Positions 36,680-51,367 are shown, counted from the first letter of the stretch. The stretch: DNA of 64,000 nucleotides from Serilophus lunatus (GCA_013399895.1 VXBA01002873.1:333810-397809), one strand, 5' to 3'. Notes: generated by a model not told the origin, from the sequence alone. Translations and numbers: made by a program.

Positions 36680-37320
36680 AGTGCTCAAAACCCACTAAGC
36701 TACCCTAAAAAAGATTGATTTATCTGCTCCAGTGTTTCTTTGGGGCAAACTTTTCTCACAACTGAAACCAATTAGTGGGCCTGGCACTTGTAGTGCAGAA
36801 TGTAGGTCAGCATCAAGTAATAAAAAAGTATTGACTTTTCTCTGTCTGTAAGCAGCATGAAAGGGGTGCCATGGCCTTGTCGTATATGAAAAGAGCTCCA
36901 TTAATTTCACTTATTTCAACCAGGCCTGTCAAATACTAATGCTTCTATTGCACTTTTCACACAAAGTACATTGACACCAATCCTGGCCCCAGTGTAACAA
37001 GTTTACAATATTTCAGTCAGTGAAAGGGGTACTATAATTTTTAATTCCCTGTTGTACATTTAGTCTCTTTAAGCAGCACTGCTCATAAGACCTACTGAGA
37101 GTTATGAGTTGGGACATTATTAATGGCTACACGCTTCTTCCCATGGGCAACAGAACCTATTTCTTCGGCAGAGTTTCAACAGCTAATTAGCCATAAAGTT
37201 CAGGACACATTTGTTTGGCATAACTCCTTTTTTGTGGCTGGTGGGCATAGACTGCCAATTTTACTTTCTGCTGTGGAGAAATAACCAAAACCTAGGAATA
37301 GGTCTTCCATGACTTAAGGC
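36680..37320. promoter_or_regulatory. Candidate conserved noncoding element
   Basis: An intronic stretch without repeats, with words such as cagctaattagccataaagt near 37179 and accaattagtgggcctggc near 36767. It is an enhancer-like texture only. Confidence 0.2.
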
Positions 37321-40300
37321 TATAAAATTGAAACGCTAATGTGTTAACCAATTGGGTCAACGAGCCCCTTCAAAAAAGACATAATAGCAAAAGCCTGGAT
37401 CATGCCTTAGGGACTGGATCTCATTGTGTCAGAGAAAAGGTATTGACTTCCAGGGAAAAGTATGCCTAATCAGAGTTCCTTGCACCCCAGTGGATGTGTG
37501 ACCACTGCTGTGATCACTTTCCCTATTAAGCTTGCCGGTAAGATGCAGAGGAGAACATGGAGCTACCAGCTAACTCCTCCTTCAACTGTCTTCTACGACT
37601 ACCTCCATTCTAAAACCTCCAAATTTTGTTCCGTTTGGTAAGTGAAATAAAGTTTTCATGGAAGAATACATTATTTTACGAGCTTCTCCACAGTGTGAAT
37701 AGAAACAGCAGAGGTCAAACTGACTCAAAATGTTGCGTTCCTCTTTCCCTCTATTCCCCGCAATTTGCCTTCTAAACTGACTTCTTTGCTTTTCCAAGTG
37801 AAGTTTATGGTTCTTATTGACAAGCTTCAGGGCTCTGAGTGTGATGCCTAACTCATTCCCTAATTACCTCCTGCAAATGCAAACATCACCAGCAACAATA
37901 AAACTTTGATTTAAAAAGACTGGGTGACTATGGTAGAAGGCAATTTTCTACTTGCTTTAATGACTTTGTAAGCTTTACCCTTTGAATCAACTTGCTATTA
38001 GATCTTAAAATAAAATAATATTGTATAGCCGTTATAAAAGGCAACTTTATAACCTTCTGTGTTATGCTTACATCAGGGAAGTTTTTTCTGTTTGTTAGTT
38101 TTAGTCTTTTATTGACATTATGATAATGTGCTGTGAAAAAGCATCAGGGAATTATGTTCACAGTAGGAAATTTAACAGCACTATTTTAATATCCTATCTT
38201 CCAAACAGAAAGAGAAAACATTAATTGCTACTTAATTTATGTAACAAATATTTCATTATTTTTACACAATTTTTTATGGAGATTTATAACTATCACTGAC
38301 TTTTACATGTTTCATCTTTTGGAATTAAAAATGAGGAAGCCAAACTCAAACAGTGCTTGCTAGAAATTATAATATATTTCTAATTATCATTTATGAGTTT
38401 GGAAAACCACTGACCTGATAATCACACAGGTTTAGGTACTTTCTGCATGAGGTGTCCAGTACAAGAAATACAGCCCCATGTGCTCCCCTGTGACAGCCTA
38501 ACATGGAAATTATAACCCCATTCCTCTCCTTCTCTAATATTTGGAGAAGGCAGTGTTCTGCTACTGATCTGTGCTCACTGCAGCTCTCTTTCTTAGCTTC
38601 GCAGCTAAACTGTGCTAATTTGTGATCTGGAGATAACTGGAGACAACTGGCTAACACAAATCAAGCTCTAAAACTTCTTATCCTCATCTGTGAGAGGTAG
38701 GAGATGTTTGCTAGTATCAAAAGAACCTATTTTAGCTCCTGCATGGTAAAAAACATTTTGTTCAAAGGAACAAAAGCATATCTCACCATATCATTTCATA
38801 GCTGCACAAATTAAGCTATGACATGACAGAAAATAATGATGCTCTTCAGAATGCAATAGTTCAACACATTGTACAAGGAAAGCACAACTATTCCTAAACA
38901 AGTAAGATATTCTGTGATAGCTGTGTTCATTAAGGATTACAAATGTGTCAAGCCTTACTGTCCTTTCTCACAAGCTAAGGCAAATTATCTCTTGGCTTTG
39001 ATGGAAGTTTTGTGTAAGGAAGGACAAAGGAAAAGAGGGGAAGGATTTGGTCCAGTAAATTACTTTTTCCTGTATGTATTGCCTGTGCAAAATGAACCTG
39101 GGATCTGAAACTAGGTTGTCCTTTTTGTCATGAGTAATATAACCAGCAATGAAGATTTGTGGCCCAAATTTGCATTTGTTACATTTACTTAGTACCTTGC
39201 AGTCATTGGGGTTGCCCAAGGGGAAAGAAGGGTGGAATTCCCAGCTGTACCCTCTACATTTATTTATTCCATTTATTAATGATCTGCAAGCCAGGCATTG
39301 TTTGGTCCTACCTCTCAAACACGGACTAGGTTTGTAATGCTTTAGAAAAAACTAGATTCACCCTTATAAATTTCTGTTCAGATAATTAATTTATGTGTAT
39401 AAAACCCATCTACTGAAGAAGAATAAGTTACCTTGATGTAGGCACTTTTCAGGTACTTTTAGACCTATTCAGAGGCAGTAGCAATATTAAAAGTATAGTT
39501 TGCCACATAAAGTTACAGCGCCTGCTCTACCACACTTCAGGCAATGTTATGAAACAATATCACCCAAATTCTATTCTGAAGATCTGTATTTGAACCAAAA
39601 TTGCCAAAGATAATATTCTGTTTTTTGAACTACATAGCACTTTTTTAAAAAGTAAATTAAATTAAGAAACCAATGTGAATTTCTCTACAAGTTATTTCAT
39701 ACTTGGATACCCTTGAACTTTACTGAATCTGGGCTAAAAAGCAAATGTGCAGTTGAAATAGTTCAATAAGTATTCGGAATCCCAGGAGGTGTTTATTTGC
39801 TATTGTCATGCAAATATCTACTTCTTGCAGTGTATTTTAACAGAATGTTTTTGAAGAAGGGAGAAGTTCATCTTTATTTAAGATATATAAATAACATGGT
39901 CAAAAATTAAAACACTCTGATAAGAAATATATAACCCTTTTATGAAAGTATTAAATCTGAGGTGGAGATATGCCTAACACTACATTACTGTGTATAGAAA
40001 AATACAGTCTTAAAAAGTATCTGATGAAAAAAGAAAATGACATATTTTTGCCATAGTGCTTGTATTTTTAAACCAGCTTCTTCTCCTGTCCATCACATAC
40101 ACTCTGCTAGTAACAGGACTTGTTTTAGACGGTACTGCACTTAGGGATAAGTACCTTGACTTTTGCCATTTATAAGCTGCCCCTTTCATTGTCTAATCTG
40201 TTCAATCACGACGTTCTCTTTCCAGCTGAAAATAAGCCAGTGCCAAGTGCTGGCTGCCAAGACAAACTCAGAACCACTTTTAACCTGCTAGACTAAAGAC

Positions 40301-40585
40301 AGAAAATGTTTAACCTGCCAAGAACAAGCTACAGCTCTAACTTGCAAAAATCATGTCAGCAAGAGTAAAGGAAGAAAACTTCTGAGTTGAAATCCTCAAG
40401 TGAAAATATATTTTATCTTACCAGTTTCAGCTATATCTATTTGAAAAAGAAAAAAAAAAAGTTATAATCATTTAGAATCAATTAAAAACCAAGCACATCC
40501 ATGCATATATTTGGCTTCTGATATGCAGCAAACCCAGTACCCCAGTTAGATTTCATCGAGTTTCACATTGTTCTGGTTGGCACTT

Positions 40586-41240
40586 TCAAACCTGATTGCT
40601 TTCTGTGACTACATATACAGATCAAAGGAGAACAGTGGATGATACTGTCTGGCTGTCCTTTAGCAAGGCTTTCAACACAATCTCCCAGAGAATCCTTTTA
40701 ACCAAGTTGGTAAATTATAGTCTAGATGTGCAGACTAATGGACGTAGTAACTGTCTAGAGTATCGGGTTCAAAGGGTAGCAATGAATGGCTTATACTGTA
40801 ACTGGAATCTGGGTATGAACATATTTCCTCAGGTGCTGCTTTGCAACCAATCTTAATATCTTCATCAGTGACCTGGAGATGGAATGCACTCTCATCAAGT
40901 TCATGGATTACACCAAATAAGGAGTATCATCAATATGCTTGAGGGCTATCATTCAGAGTGATGTAGACAGGCTGGAGGAATGGCCTGACAGAACCTTACA
41001 AAATACTTTATGGACAAATACACCTGGCACAGAATAACTCCAGAAACAAAGCAGGCCGACAGGCTGATGGGCTGAGTGGCAGCTCTGCAAAAGGAGACCT
41101 GCTGGTCCTGGTGGGTAACTGGCTAAATGTTGTGTCAGCCATGTGCCGTAGCACTGATGACAGCTGAAGAGAAAAACAGCTTTCCTCTTCCAGAAATATA
41201 AGCTACCTTCAGAAGACATTGAAGTGACAAAATAGGAATG
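40586..41240 (+). repeat. CR1 LINE, old internal fragment (reverse transcriptase region)
   Basis: The plus strand retains the order of CR1 reverse transcriptase phrases: aacctgattgctttctgtga, tttagcaaggctttcaacac, aatctcccagagaatccttt, gggttcaaagggtagcaatg, ttcatcagtgacctggagat, atggattacaccaaataagg (the FADD region, mutated), gatgtagacaggctggagga, and then ctgctggtcctggtgggtaa. Frames are broken many times. The element lacks the CR1 3' end. It is a different and older subfamily than the copy at 24150. Confidence 0.85.
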
Positions 41241-42419
41241 TTTTCTCGTTTTGCAGGCAGCTTACTTTGTGGATCAGCTAACACTAGAGAAACTACTCAT
41301 GTGCTATCCACTGTTTAAAAATGCTCTCATTAATCAATGAAACTGGAAAAAAAGCTTTTAGGTTAATACCTATTGCTAATTTTTGTCTGGATTTATTCAT
41401 ATATGATAATATATCTTCTTTGTGTGTCATGTTTTCAATGGCACTTTTTCTCCTGTGTAAATCCGCCAATTCTTTGATACAGTTCACGAACAGCATCAGC
41501 TACAGTGATTACTTGCTCAGATGTCAAAGATTTGAACAATTAAAAAACTAAAACCATGCTGTGTTGGTTCTGATATGAATACATGTTATGTACACTAACT
41601 GTAACAACATGTGCAAAGATATTCTATGGTAGTGCATAAGCAAAAGTTTATTTCATTTTTTTAGCTGGGTAACTTCCAAACTGAATTCTATATTGCGTTG
41701 TTCATGTTGAGGAAAGAACTTAGCCTTGGACTTTAACTTCTACGCCTTTAATAGCTATACAGAACTTTCAATGTATAGCTGAATATGATTGTATCTTATA
41801 AATGAAGAGGAACTGGGAGTTTTTACAATGTTTTATATGCTAATTTATTCATTGACAGTGGAGTAGTAATACAAGTTATACTGTAAAGTTTCCCATATTT
41901 CTCTGAGGACTTTGGATTTGAACTGAAGTGTGGAAATTCTTTAAATAGCAACACATTTTGGTTTTCCTTCTGCCAAAGGCTTGGGCATCTGCAAAAACTA
42001 CAAATCATGCCAAACTCTTGGAGTGATATATGGAAGACCACAATCCACTAGGAAATAAGCTAAGATGAAGTCATTCATTTCATTTAGGTCCTTCAGTGGG
42101 ATTTGAACCATCCAGCCCACAAACCATGTCTCATGAGATTGCAGTGTACATCCAGCCCACAGTAATAATGATTCATATACATATGTGTGTATATGCTTTA
42201 TTGCTACCTTTAGCTGGATTAAAAGCAATATATCAAATTTTATATTTCTGCTTCTTTTATTAGCTTTCTAGCACTTGATCAGCTGATAGAGGTGATAATG
42301 AAATGTTTTTTTATAAACTGAAGTTTGTAAGTCCTGTCCTGAGAATGTAATATTTCAAAAAATAGCCTAAGCTTTGGGAAAAAACCAATTACAGAAACAG
42401 CATTAAAAATGCCAAGCAC

Positions 42420-42730
42420 TGGGCAGAAGCAATTCTGGATCAGTTTAAAAAAGTGATTGATGAAACTCTAATCTGAGCTGAAGGAACAGTTTCATGACAA
42501 GCTGTGACCATTCCACACACTTCATTAGCTGCCATAATTAGCCTGGTGTTTCAATTTGTTAGAACTGGTGGGGACAATTTTACTTAGAATGCAAACATCA
42601 AAAAACAGGGTGCCTCAGACTTCAGAAGAGGCTGATGAGAAGCTTTTCTAGTCTCTGTTAACTAAAAGATTAATTACAGCTGATGGGAGGCTGTACTCTG
42701 ATTGTCACTCTGTCTATGTGCATTACTTTT
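42420..42730. promoter_or_regulatory. Candidate conserved noncoding element
   Basis: The block has no repeat features and several homeodomain-type words in a row (cttcattagctgccataatt at about 42521, agattaattacagctgatgg at about 42668). It may be an intronic enhancer; conservation is unproven. Confidence 0.27.
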
Positions 42731-44120
42731 AGCATTAGAAGAAAGACATGGTTGACACTACACTGCTCAATCAAGCAGCTTTGCACTAGTGTACAAAGTC
42801 TTTCAATATGCAGTGTTTTTATTGTTTCTCTTTTTCTTCCCCTCCCCCATGTTTGAGACTTTCAACAAGTTAGACTTCAAAAGAGCAAGTTATTTGGTTG
42901 CTGATGATAAGCACTTACCACTTATGCTGCAATTTCTTCACACAGCTACAGGTGAGAGATCCTAACGTGTCAAAGCTACTAGCTTGAAATATTACTAATT
43001 CCTAGTCCTATCACAGTTGAAATGTAAATTCCTACTCAAATAGTCTCATTATGAAAAACAAAACCAATACAGATGTGAAACAGATGTTGTGTGCATCACG
43101 GTCTTTATACCATAGCCTTCTCTACTAGAGGTGTGATTAGATCTATAAATAAGCTCTAAGTTTGTAAGGTTATGGAAGGTTTTGGAACTCTGCAGGGTTA
43201 TGGAAGTGAAGTCTGAATTTGAAATGCAAAGGTTATTTCTGAATAATTTCATAACTTTCTAGAGCATTTCTAATTCTAGGACATTAACACATGGTAAAAC
43301 ACCTGCTCATAAACACTGGTTATGTGGCTATGTCTTTCTGTTTCCCTACATATATTATGTGGAGGTCAACAAAAACAGGAAGAGAAGAAATAACATAGTT
43401 TATCATAGTGGAACTTGCTTTTTACCTGAGTTTGTAAAGGACATGTTGAAACAAACTCTTCATTACATCAAATGAATAAACACTGTTTAAAGTGGGGCTA
43501 TTCATAAATTTCAAAGAAAGAAGCAGTAGATTCTTATGTCAACCCATCACAACAAAAGGCAGTCTGTATAATCTATGATGTCTCTTTCGTGCCAATATAA
43601 GTGCACAAAGCTTTACTGTGATTATTCCAATTCAAGGAATGTAGATAATTCTAAAATCCATTTTTCTGCACTGAAGTCCTACTGGTCTAAGAATAATCTA
43701 CTTTTACACTCTGGAGAGATCCCCAAAACAAACAAATAAACAAACAATAATGAACTTTCAGCCTTTCTTTTAGCTTGGACACATACCTGGCATGAACTCT
43801 AAGAATTCTTATATTCTTATATGCATTAATAGCACTCAAATTATACAACTATACAACCATAATGAGCCAGTGTAATAGTGTAATAAAATCTGTAATTCAC
43901 ACATCATTTCAAGATGCAACATTCTGTAGTCCTAAGTGTATCTGTTGCAAGAAAGTCATCTGAATGTGTCTCTGATCTTCCACTTCAATAGTGTAAACTC
44001 ACCGTCAATGTGCATTTAAAGCTGAGATTTAAAAAGTCTATTTTTTCTGTGAAAATAGGAAACACAGTTTTCCCCAGAACATTCTTTCTAATGTATATAC
44101 ATATTGATAATATTCAATAT

Positions 44121-44210
44121 GGGCCAGATCCTTACCTGATGCAGATTAGCCTAGCTGCATGGCTATATCTCAGTTATGCTAAGCACTGAAGATCAGCACT
44201 CATACCTGCA
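44121..44210. repeat. Ancient amniote repeat remnant
   Basis: gggccagatccttacctgat, gcagattagcctagctgcat and later gctaagcactgaagatcagc follow, with substitutions, a palindromic element common in turtle, crocodile and bird DNA that starts GGGCCAGATCCT and ends in its inverted copy. The right arm is degraded. Confidence 0.5.
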
Positions 44211-47200
44211 CTTTTCAACAGTTGCGTGGATCATGTAGTTCTTAGAGGATTGTGAAAAGCTTTCCTTTACTTTAATTTCAACTCTATTTAACAAGCACAA
44301 ACAAGGTCTCAGCGAGCGTTATCAAATAATAAGTAGCTTGCTTTTGCAGATAAGTTCCACAAAGAATTTTAAGTGACTTCAAAATACAGCCGTTTTAATT
44401 CCGTATTGTGGCAAATTGAGTTGAAATACATTCTGTTTGACATACATATAAAAAAGAATCCACTTAATTCCAAGAATACTGAACAGCCTATCCAAAACTG
44501 ACATGAAAAAGCAAGGCCAAGCATTTCCCAGTTTAGTGTGAGGGTTTTGAATTCCAACAAACAAAATCATACCCAAATAGTCATCTAAACCTGATATAAA
44601 GAAAATAAATAAGCTGTAACTTCAGTCTCAACTGTTCCTAGATTAACTGATTTTTTTTTCCAACTAAAAGTTGTGCCACAAGTTACTGAATTGTCCTCTA
44701 AGCACATACTGAAGGAATTGGTCAAGTTACTCTATTTCTAAAGTGTTTCTGATTAAATAAGAGGCTTTAAAATGTTTAAACAATGTGTACAATGAAAATT
44801 ACTTAGAAAACTTAAATATAAATACATCTCTTTCAAAGAAATATCGGATAAAGTTTACTCTTACTAAAAACCCAAGATTTTCTTTTATACCACTGACATG
44901 CAAGTTACATTATTAAATGAGGAAGGTAGGCTAAGCAAGACATTTATCATCCAACAGACAAATGACACAGGATTGCTAGTTAGACAGTATAATAAGTACC
45001 ATCTAATTTTCTCTTTCGAATCAATTTATTCTTCAAAGCCTTGGATCATCATCAAGGGACTGCATTTTTCCGCTGAGAAATTACAGAACTGAAAATCAGG
45101 TTTTATAAAATATTCAACTAGTTGCCAACAAACCCCTACAAATAACCACCAGAATGGAATTGATTAGACTAGTGGTGACACTATCTCTTCTTATGCAAAA
45201 AACTGAACCGTTTGACTATTCTAAGTCACTACTTTGCAGCATTCCTTCAAAATCAGACCCTGTAACTCATCAGTAACCTCCACCAGAAAGTTTTTTCAGT
45301 CTTCCAGTTATCCACAGCTTCTTTTCTGCATTTAGTTAAACATTAGACAAGGAAACACTTTGCATGTTTTAATTTCCTTCACAGCATTTACCATTTTTCT
45401 ATAAAAAAGAAAATAACTTGAAAGCTTGCTGATAGTCAATAATCATTAATAATCATATATCAAGAACAGCATTTTTCAAAGGCAGCCCAAAGGTAACCTT
45501 AAGGATTTTCTCAAAGGAAACAATCTACAACTCAAGTACCTTTCCAGTGGGAGAACTCAAAGTGAGTATCATATTTATATTTCTGTCAATACGACACAGT
45601 CATAAGGAACCTGAAAAGATCAAAATTTGGAATTCTCATCTGCTTTTCTAGAAGATTGCATGGGTGCATATTATATTAAGATGTATTTCATTCTAGTCCT
45701 GTAAATGAGAGGTAATGTCTGGTGTTCCCACTGTTGAACATGATATATTTCTGCCTTTTTTAAATACCTTTCCCTCTCAACAGTCCATGATGGCATTCAC
45801 CAAACAAACAAACAAACAAAACCCCCAAAAAACAGAAGTAGTAGCTTCAAAAGTGATTTTAAGATTTTTTTGTTACACATTTTCCAAGTCCACTCGCTTA
45901 TTAAGCTGGTCTGTGATATTAAATTCAACAACACTTGTCTCTTTTTGTACTACCTACCCTGGTAGCCAAACACCTGAGCTCCAAGGAGCTCCCAGACCTG
46001 GAAAGTAATCATTCTGTGCAAATCACCCTATGTGGAGGCAGGGAATTACTCAAGTTGATTTTCACATAAAAATACAGCAGCATTCTGACTCACAGTGGTT
46101 GTTCTGAGAGGAGAAGGTATATGCTACAGGGTACAATAAATAGACTTTTCATTAATAGTATAGGACATATTGTTGTAGGACCAGATCTTTGCAAGGTTCA
46201 GGATAGGAATAAAAGTGACAGAAAGATGTCTTTTCTTGGAAACAATTGATATTTCAAACTAAAGGTCCATTTGGAGCATCTGAGTAGATACAACAAGTCA
46301 AGCCAGATGACAATACAGGAGCCATATCATTGGCCAAGGCTTGCAACACACTTTGGCACCAATCCTTATTATCCCTGATTGTGTTCATGAGAAAACTACT
46401 ACTGTAACAAGCAAACTCTTACAGCTCATCTAATTAGTTCTGCATTGCTTAGGAAAACACAAAGAGGTTGGACTGGGGAACTAAGAAACTGACACTCAGA
46501 ACACGTACTAGCTCTATTGTATGTTAGTAACTTCTGTCACAAAGCATATTAGTAAAAATGGCTTTTAAAGTTTTAAAAGATAATAAAGCTGATGGTACAG
46601 ATGAACTTTCATTAGCCAGTATCACATTTTCTTAGAAAACATTCTCTTTTCCTAATTAAAATGAAAATAAGCACAGTCTGAACAAGAAAGAATTTAAAAC
46701 TTCACACATACATTACACCTGTTCTTAAGTTCAATCACTGGAAGGTTAGAAAAAATGGAGTTGAGGTTAAATTTAAATAAATTTCAGGATAGTCAGGGAT
46801 GGAAAAGCATGAATAACATATCAAATATTTTCCACATAGTGACATCATCCAAAAGGCACATGACTGTTGTATGTTGTTGGTCCTAAAAAAAGAGATAAAA
46901 CTAATATTCAAACAGAAAAAAATCACTTTCCCTACCTCTATGAATTTTTTTCCATTGTTTGTTTTTATTATCCCAAATTGAAAATCTGTCATTTCTTGGA
47001 CAGAGATCAAAATTAACACCCAGTGAAAACCAATTAAATTCTATACTTTTCGTTACACTTACATTGTAACATTCTTTATATGAACTGTGGCATACAATGT
47101 ATACACATACTTGTGTTTATCTCTTATATGTCGCGATTTAATTAATTACTTCTACAACTTCATGTAATCACAGTTGAAGGTAATCAGTCTTCAAAAAAAT

Positions 47201-50166
47201 CAACTGAAGCTGTTGTGCCTTTATCTACACTGGATGAATTTGAGCCTGTAATTCTCTGCCTCTGGTGACAAAAATGCAATTGATATAATTTATATATGGA
47301 AAAACTGTTGCCTGCTCTACACAGTACAGTGTGAAAATGCCAGTTGTGTTGACCACAGCTCTATTTCTACTGCTCCACCAAAAGTAGAATTGTGTTGGTG
47401 GTGAAGTACAAGGGCTATTTTTCTTAGCCTAGACAAGACCATGGCAATCAGAAATATTTGAAGTTGATATTTGATTAATGCTGGCAGTGCTCTGTAAGTG
47501 ATTTCCACTCGACAATGTCTAATTATTTAATTATTTCCTGATATTAATGGAATGAAACTATTCAAAACAAACATCTAGAATGATTGTTTTGCAGGAAACT
47601 CATAAACATCAATCCATACATGTAAAAATCTTAACATATCAAGCTGATCTGTTGAATTTGAAAGGCATATTTTATCCAAATCAATGCATAAAAGTAAAAT
47701 TGTCCATAACTAAGGCATGTTTCTCTCCTGTACAGTTCAGCTGTAATGATCCCCACACACTGCACTTGCACATCAATTATGATAATCATAATCATGGTCG
47801 TTAAGCCGAATGTTCATTATTATCAGGATGCTGGTGACAGCAGATTCAATCATAGGGTGCAATGGGCAGGCAGGCACAGTCCCACCCAAGTTTCTGCAGA
47901 CAGCGTTGTGCCACATTAAATCTATGATGTGTTCCACATCCCACTCCATTCCAAAAGCTGTAGACGGTAAAGGTCAACTTTATGTTCTGTGCAATATGCT
48001 TAGGTTCTCTAAATTAATTCTTTGCAGTCCTGGGTATTTTTATACTTTGTAGATAATAAAATCCCTTTTAGGGCCAATATGCCTGTGCAAATAATGAAAC
48101 AGTGGTTCAGTTGTACACTAATTCACCTATAATAAGGCATCAGAGGGAAGAATCTATCAGAATGGAACATCTTAAAATATCACTTCCTGAACTTTACAAA
48201 TACGAAAACATTAAATGCTGTCATTAAACTCAGTTTTCTAAAATGAATATGCAAACTAATTTCAATACCAATTAAAGACTGTAAGCTATCATTTCTGCTT
48301 CAGTAAATACGAACATATGTGAGTGTTTTGACAACTGAAAGATTATAGTTAGTCTGTTTGATCCCTTGACTGTCCAGCTACATTGGAACCTATCATTATA
48401 GATTAAATCCATAGTAATTGGTAAAATTTTTATATTCAAACATCTCACAAATTTTATCAAAAGCATTCCCATGTAATTAGATACAATATAAAACTTAAAA
48501 TATGGAAACATTTTTATTTTTTATAGTAATTTACTGAGTAAACTAACTAGATTCAGTTTCATTTCAGTTTCATTCCATTTCTTTATAATGAAGAATTAGA
48601 ATATAACAGCTTTCCCTTAACTCAAACTTCTTTGTAATGTAAACAGAATGTGATAAAAATTTTCAGATTATAACTAGATGAAAAAAAGAACTATTAACTT
48701 TTCTTCCCATAGATATGGTAATTATTATGTTTAGAGGAAGTTTATGCTAATACCCTTTCATTTTCCAGAAGAAATATAACAAGGCAATATTTTTCATTGT
48801 TGTTCATTTTGCTTCTAAAGTAATTATATAATTTCCATACTAATTTTTCTGTGACTTGAATTAAAATGCATACTTAAACACATGAAAACCTCAAGAAAAT
48901 ACAACTAGGACATGCTCATGAACATACACAGGGAAACTTTTTTATACCTAACTTCTAAGAAAGCCAGCTAATTTCAGCTAACACCATCTCAGCAGCTGAG
49001 AAGGGTCACTGCTACACTGCCATACTGCCACTGAACTGACTTGGAAGTTCTTGGAAGCTCACTGAACTTGGAAGAACTTAGAGAACCTTAACACCAACGA
49101 TAAGGGAAACTTGTCTGGCACAAGGCTGTCAGAAGCTGAATATTGATCACAGCAGTTAACTGCTATAAAAGCTGTAATGGAAGTTCTATCCACAAAGTAT
49201 CACCTCATGGGAAACTCAGAGGAGGGTTCTGTCCAACAGACCAGATTTAAGCAAAAATCTGATTTTTTCTAATATTTTGTTGCAGGCCCTTTAGTCTTGT
49301 GATTCATTAGAACAAGATAATTCTGTTCACAGCGCTGATATATTCAATTTTTTCCTATAGTTTAGAAATAAGAAACAGGAATTGAAATATTTCTATTGAA
49401 TTCAACAGTTATGAAAGTATGACCTCACACCTGTCTATAGGTATTTTTCCATTAAATTGCAGTGTGGAGGTGGAATTTTTGGGGTTCTTTTGGTTTTTTT
49501 CTGACAATAATGACCCATTAAAGCAGCAAGTAGATCATAAATAGTTCTTTTGTCTTATCTCTGTTTTGGTAAGTGGCTCCTAATGGAAGATTCATATTGA
49601 TTTAGAATTGAGGTTGGAAGGCTGTATGTCATGTTGGGTTAATGTATAAAGCTATTCACCTCCAGAGATTTAGGTTGATATCTAAGATCACAAGTGAAGT
49701 GAGTTTTTTCAGCTAAGCCCATAATTTATATATGTGTGATATGATACACAGTATAAATATCTTCAGATTTTTTGATATTGTCATCTGAGCCTGATCAAGA
49801 ACTGTTAAAGAATGGAAAAGCAAGTCTTTACAGGACAAGAAGAATACCAGCAATAAGACATTTAGGTCCTGTTTATATATCATATTTTATGCTGTAGAAT
49901 TTCAGCCAGTCATATGTTCCATTAATTGCTTTTGAAAGACAAATTCATATCTTTTTGTTTGAATGTTGACTTCTATGTTTTATTTACAATGAGATATAAT
50001 TAATGAATGTCAAAATGCCAAAATTTTAGTCTGAGCTCATTTTTAAGGATTAAAGTTTAGAGGAATAATTCTTTTTCAAAAATAATCCTTCTCAAACTAA
50101 GATTCCTTGGAACTTGCTATATATTTACAAAAGTTAAGATACTTTCCAGGAAATAAATAATTATAT

Positions 50167-50600
50167 TTCATAAAATCCCAGAATTGTTTAGGTTGGAAGA
50201 GACCTCTTGAGATCATTCCTCTACAGCCCCTCTGCTCAGCTAGAGCAGGTTGCCTAGGAGCGTAGATATTACCAAGGATGGAGATTCTGCAACCTTTTGG
50301 GGCAACCTGTGCCTGTGCTCTGTTACCCTCACAGAAAAATAAACACCTCCTCTATTTCTTGTGTTCAGATGGAGTTTCATGCACTTCACTTGTGTCCATT
50401 GCCTCTTGTCCAGTCACTGGACACTACTGAGTCTGTAAGAAGCTGGGTTCCCTCTTCTTCCTTTCTGCTATCAGGTTTATACACCTTTAAGCCTTCACTT
50501 TTTCCAGACTGAACAATTCCAGCTGTCTCAGACTCTCCTCCTACAAAAGATGCTCAAGTCTCTGTGCTGGCAGAGTACAGCACAGAGCCACAAAGTGCAT
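50167..50600 (-). repeat. CR1 LINE 3' fragment, old
   Basis: On the plus strand cataaaatcccagaattgtt, taggttggaagagacctctt, agagcaggttgcctaggagc, ttgcctcttgtccagtcact, agactgaacaattccagctg and ctcagactctcctcctacaa follow the complement of the CR1 3' region in the right order. The octamer end is degraded. Confidence 0.85.
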
Positions 50601-51231
50601 TATCTTTCTCGTACCTGGAAATTTTCATGTCATTATGGTACCTAATACAAAAGGGAGTAATGCACAACAATACATAAGCTCACGTTAGAACATATTCTGA
50701 GAAAAATTATCTCTTGCAGCACTACAAACTAGAAACACATGAGATGCTTCTGACAAAGCAGTCAATTTAATGGGAAGATTGTAAAATAAAAACAGCTATT
50801 AACTAGTTTTAGGACTTTTCCGAAGAATGTAAGCAGCAAAATGTTTTGTTGTTTTAATCAGGTTCTGCCATGATTTCCTGAATGTTTATCTTAATGTGCA
50901 AGAGTAAATATACAATCTCTCTTAAATCATAAAAGGCAATAAAAATAGAACAAAACTTAGCAAAACATATATAAACTGAAGCTGGACTTAATCAGGCTGT
51001 TAAATCCTGATCTTGTAGGTAAAAGAGGTGTTGAATTTATTCAAATTGAACTTACCAGAGAATCAAGGAAATCTGACATCTCATCACATCAACTCAAACT
51101 GTAATATTATAACACGCTAGAAAGAATGCAATTGGATTCCATGATCTCTGGATCAGACTCAAATTCACTTAGTTCTAATAAAGTAGCAATCTAAAAAAGT
51201 AAATAATTCCTTGATTTTTGCAGTGACTTAC

Positions 51232-51367
51232 TTTGTCAGCTACCCACTTCTCAGGATGTACTTCTCTGAAATGTTTAGTTCCATAAGCTTCTTGATGATA
51301 TTTGCCTGACCTACAAAGTGATGGCTCATACTTCTCATTTTCACGATACGAAGAAAAGAGCAGGAAT
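51232..51367 (-). CDS. SPATA17: SPATA17, penultimate coding exon
   Basis: On the minus strand the acceptor TTGAATTCCAG ends at 51368 and the donor AAA|GTAAGT is at 51232/51231. After one base that completes a split codon the exon encodes 45 residues: FLLFSSYRENEKYEPSLCRS, GKYHQEAYGTKHFREVHPEK, WVADK. This corresponds to the SPATA17 segment I remember as FLPFSSYHKNEKYIPS through a FRSENPKKWICDK-like end. The frame joins exactly to the 60069 exon (two-base remainder GA plus A gives glutamate) and to the 32762 exon in phase 0. No stop or frameshift is present. The segment has no named domain. Confidence 0.92.

Larger units (their letters stand above)
32843..51231 (-). other. SPATA17: SPATA17 intron (18.4 kb, GT-AG)
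   Basis: The minus-strand intron runs from donor AAA|GTAAGT at 51231 to acceptor TTTCTTTAG at 32843. It contains CR1 copies at 34379-34592, 40586-41240 and 50167-50600, an ancient repeat scrap near 44121, and three blocks that look regulatory (33450-33800, 36680-37320, 42420-42730). I see no exon inside; the protein joins in frame across it. Confidence 0.85.

Noticed and set aside
38968..39318. 116-codon minus-strand frame with several cysteines
   Set aside because: Overlaps two opposite-strand frames of similar length and has no supporting sites; spacing of cysteines does not match a zinc-finger class I know.
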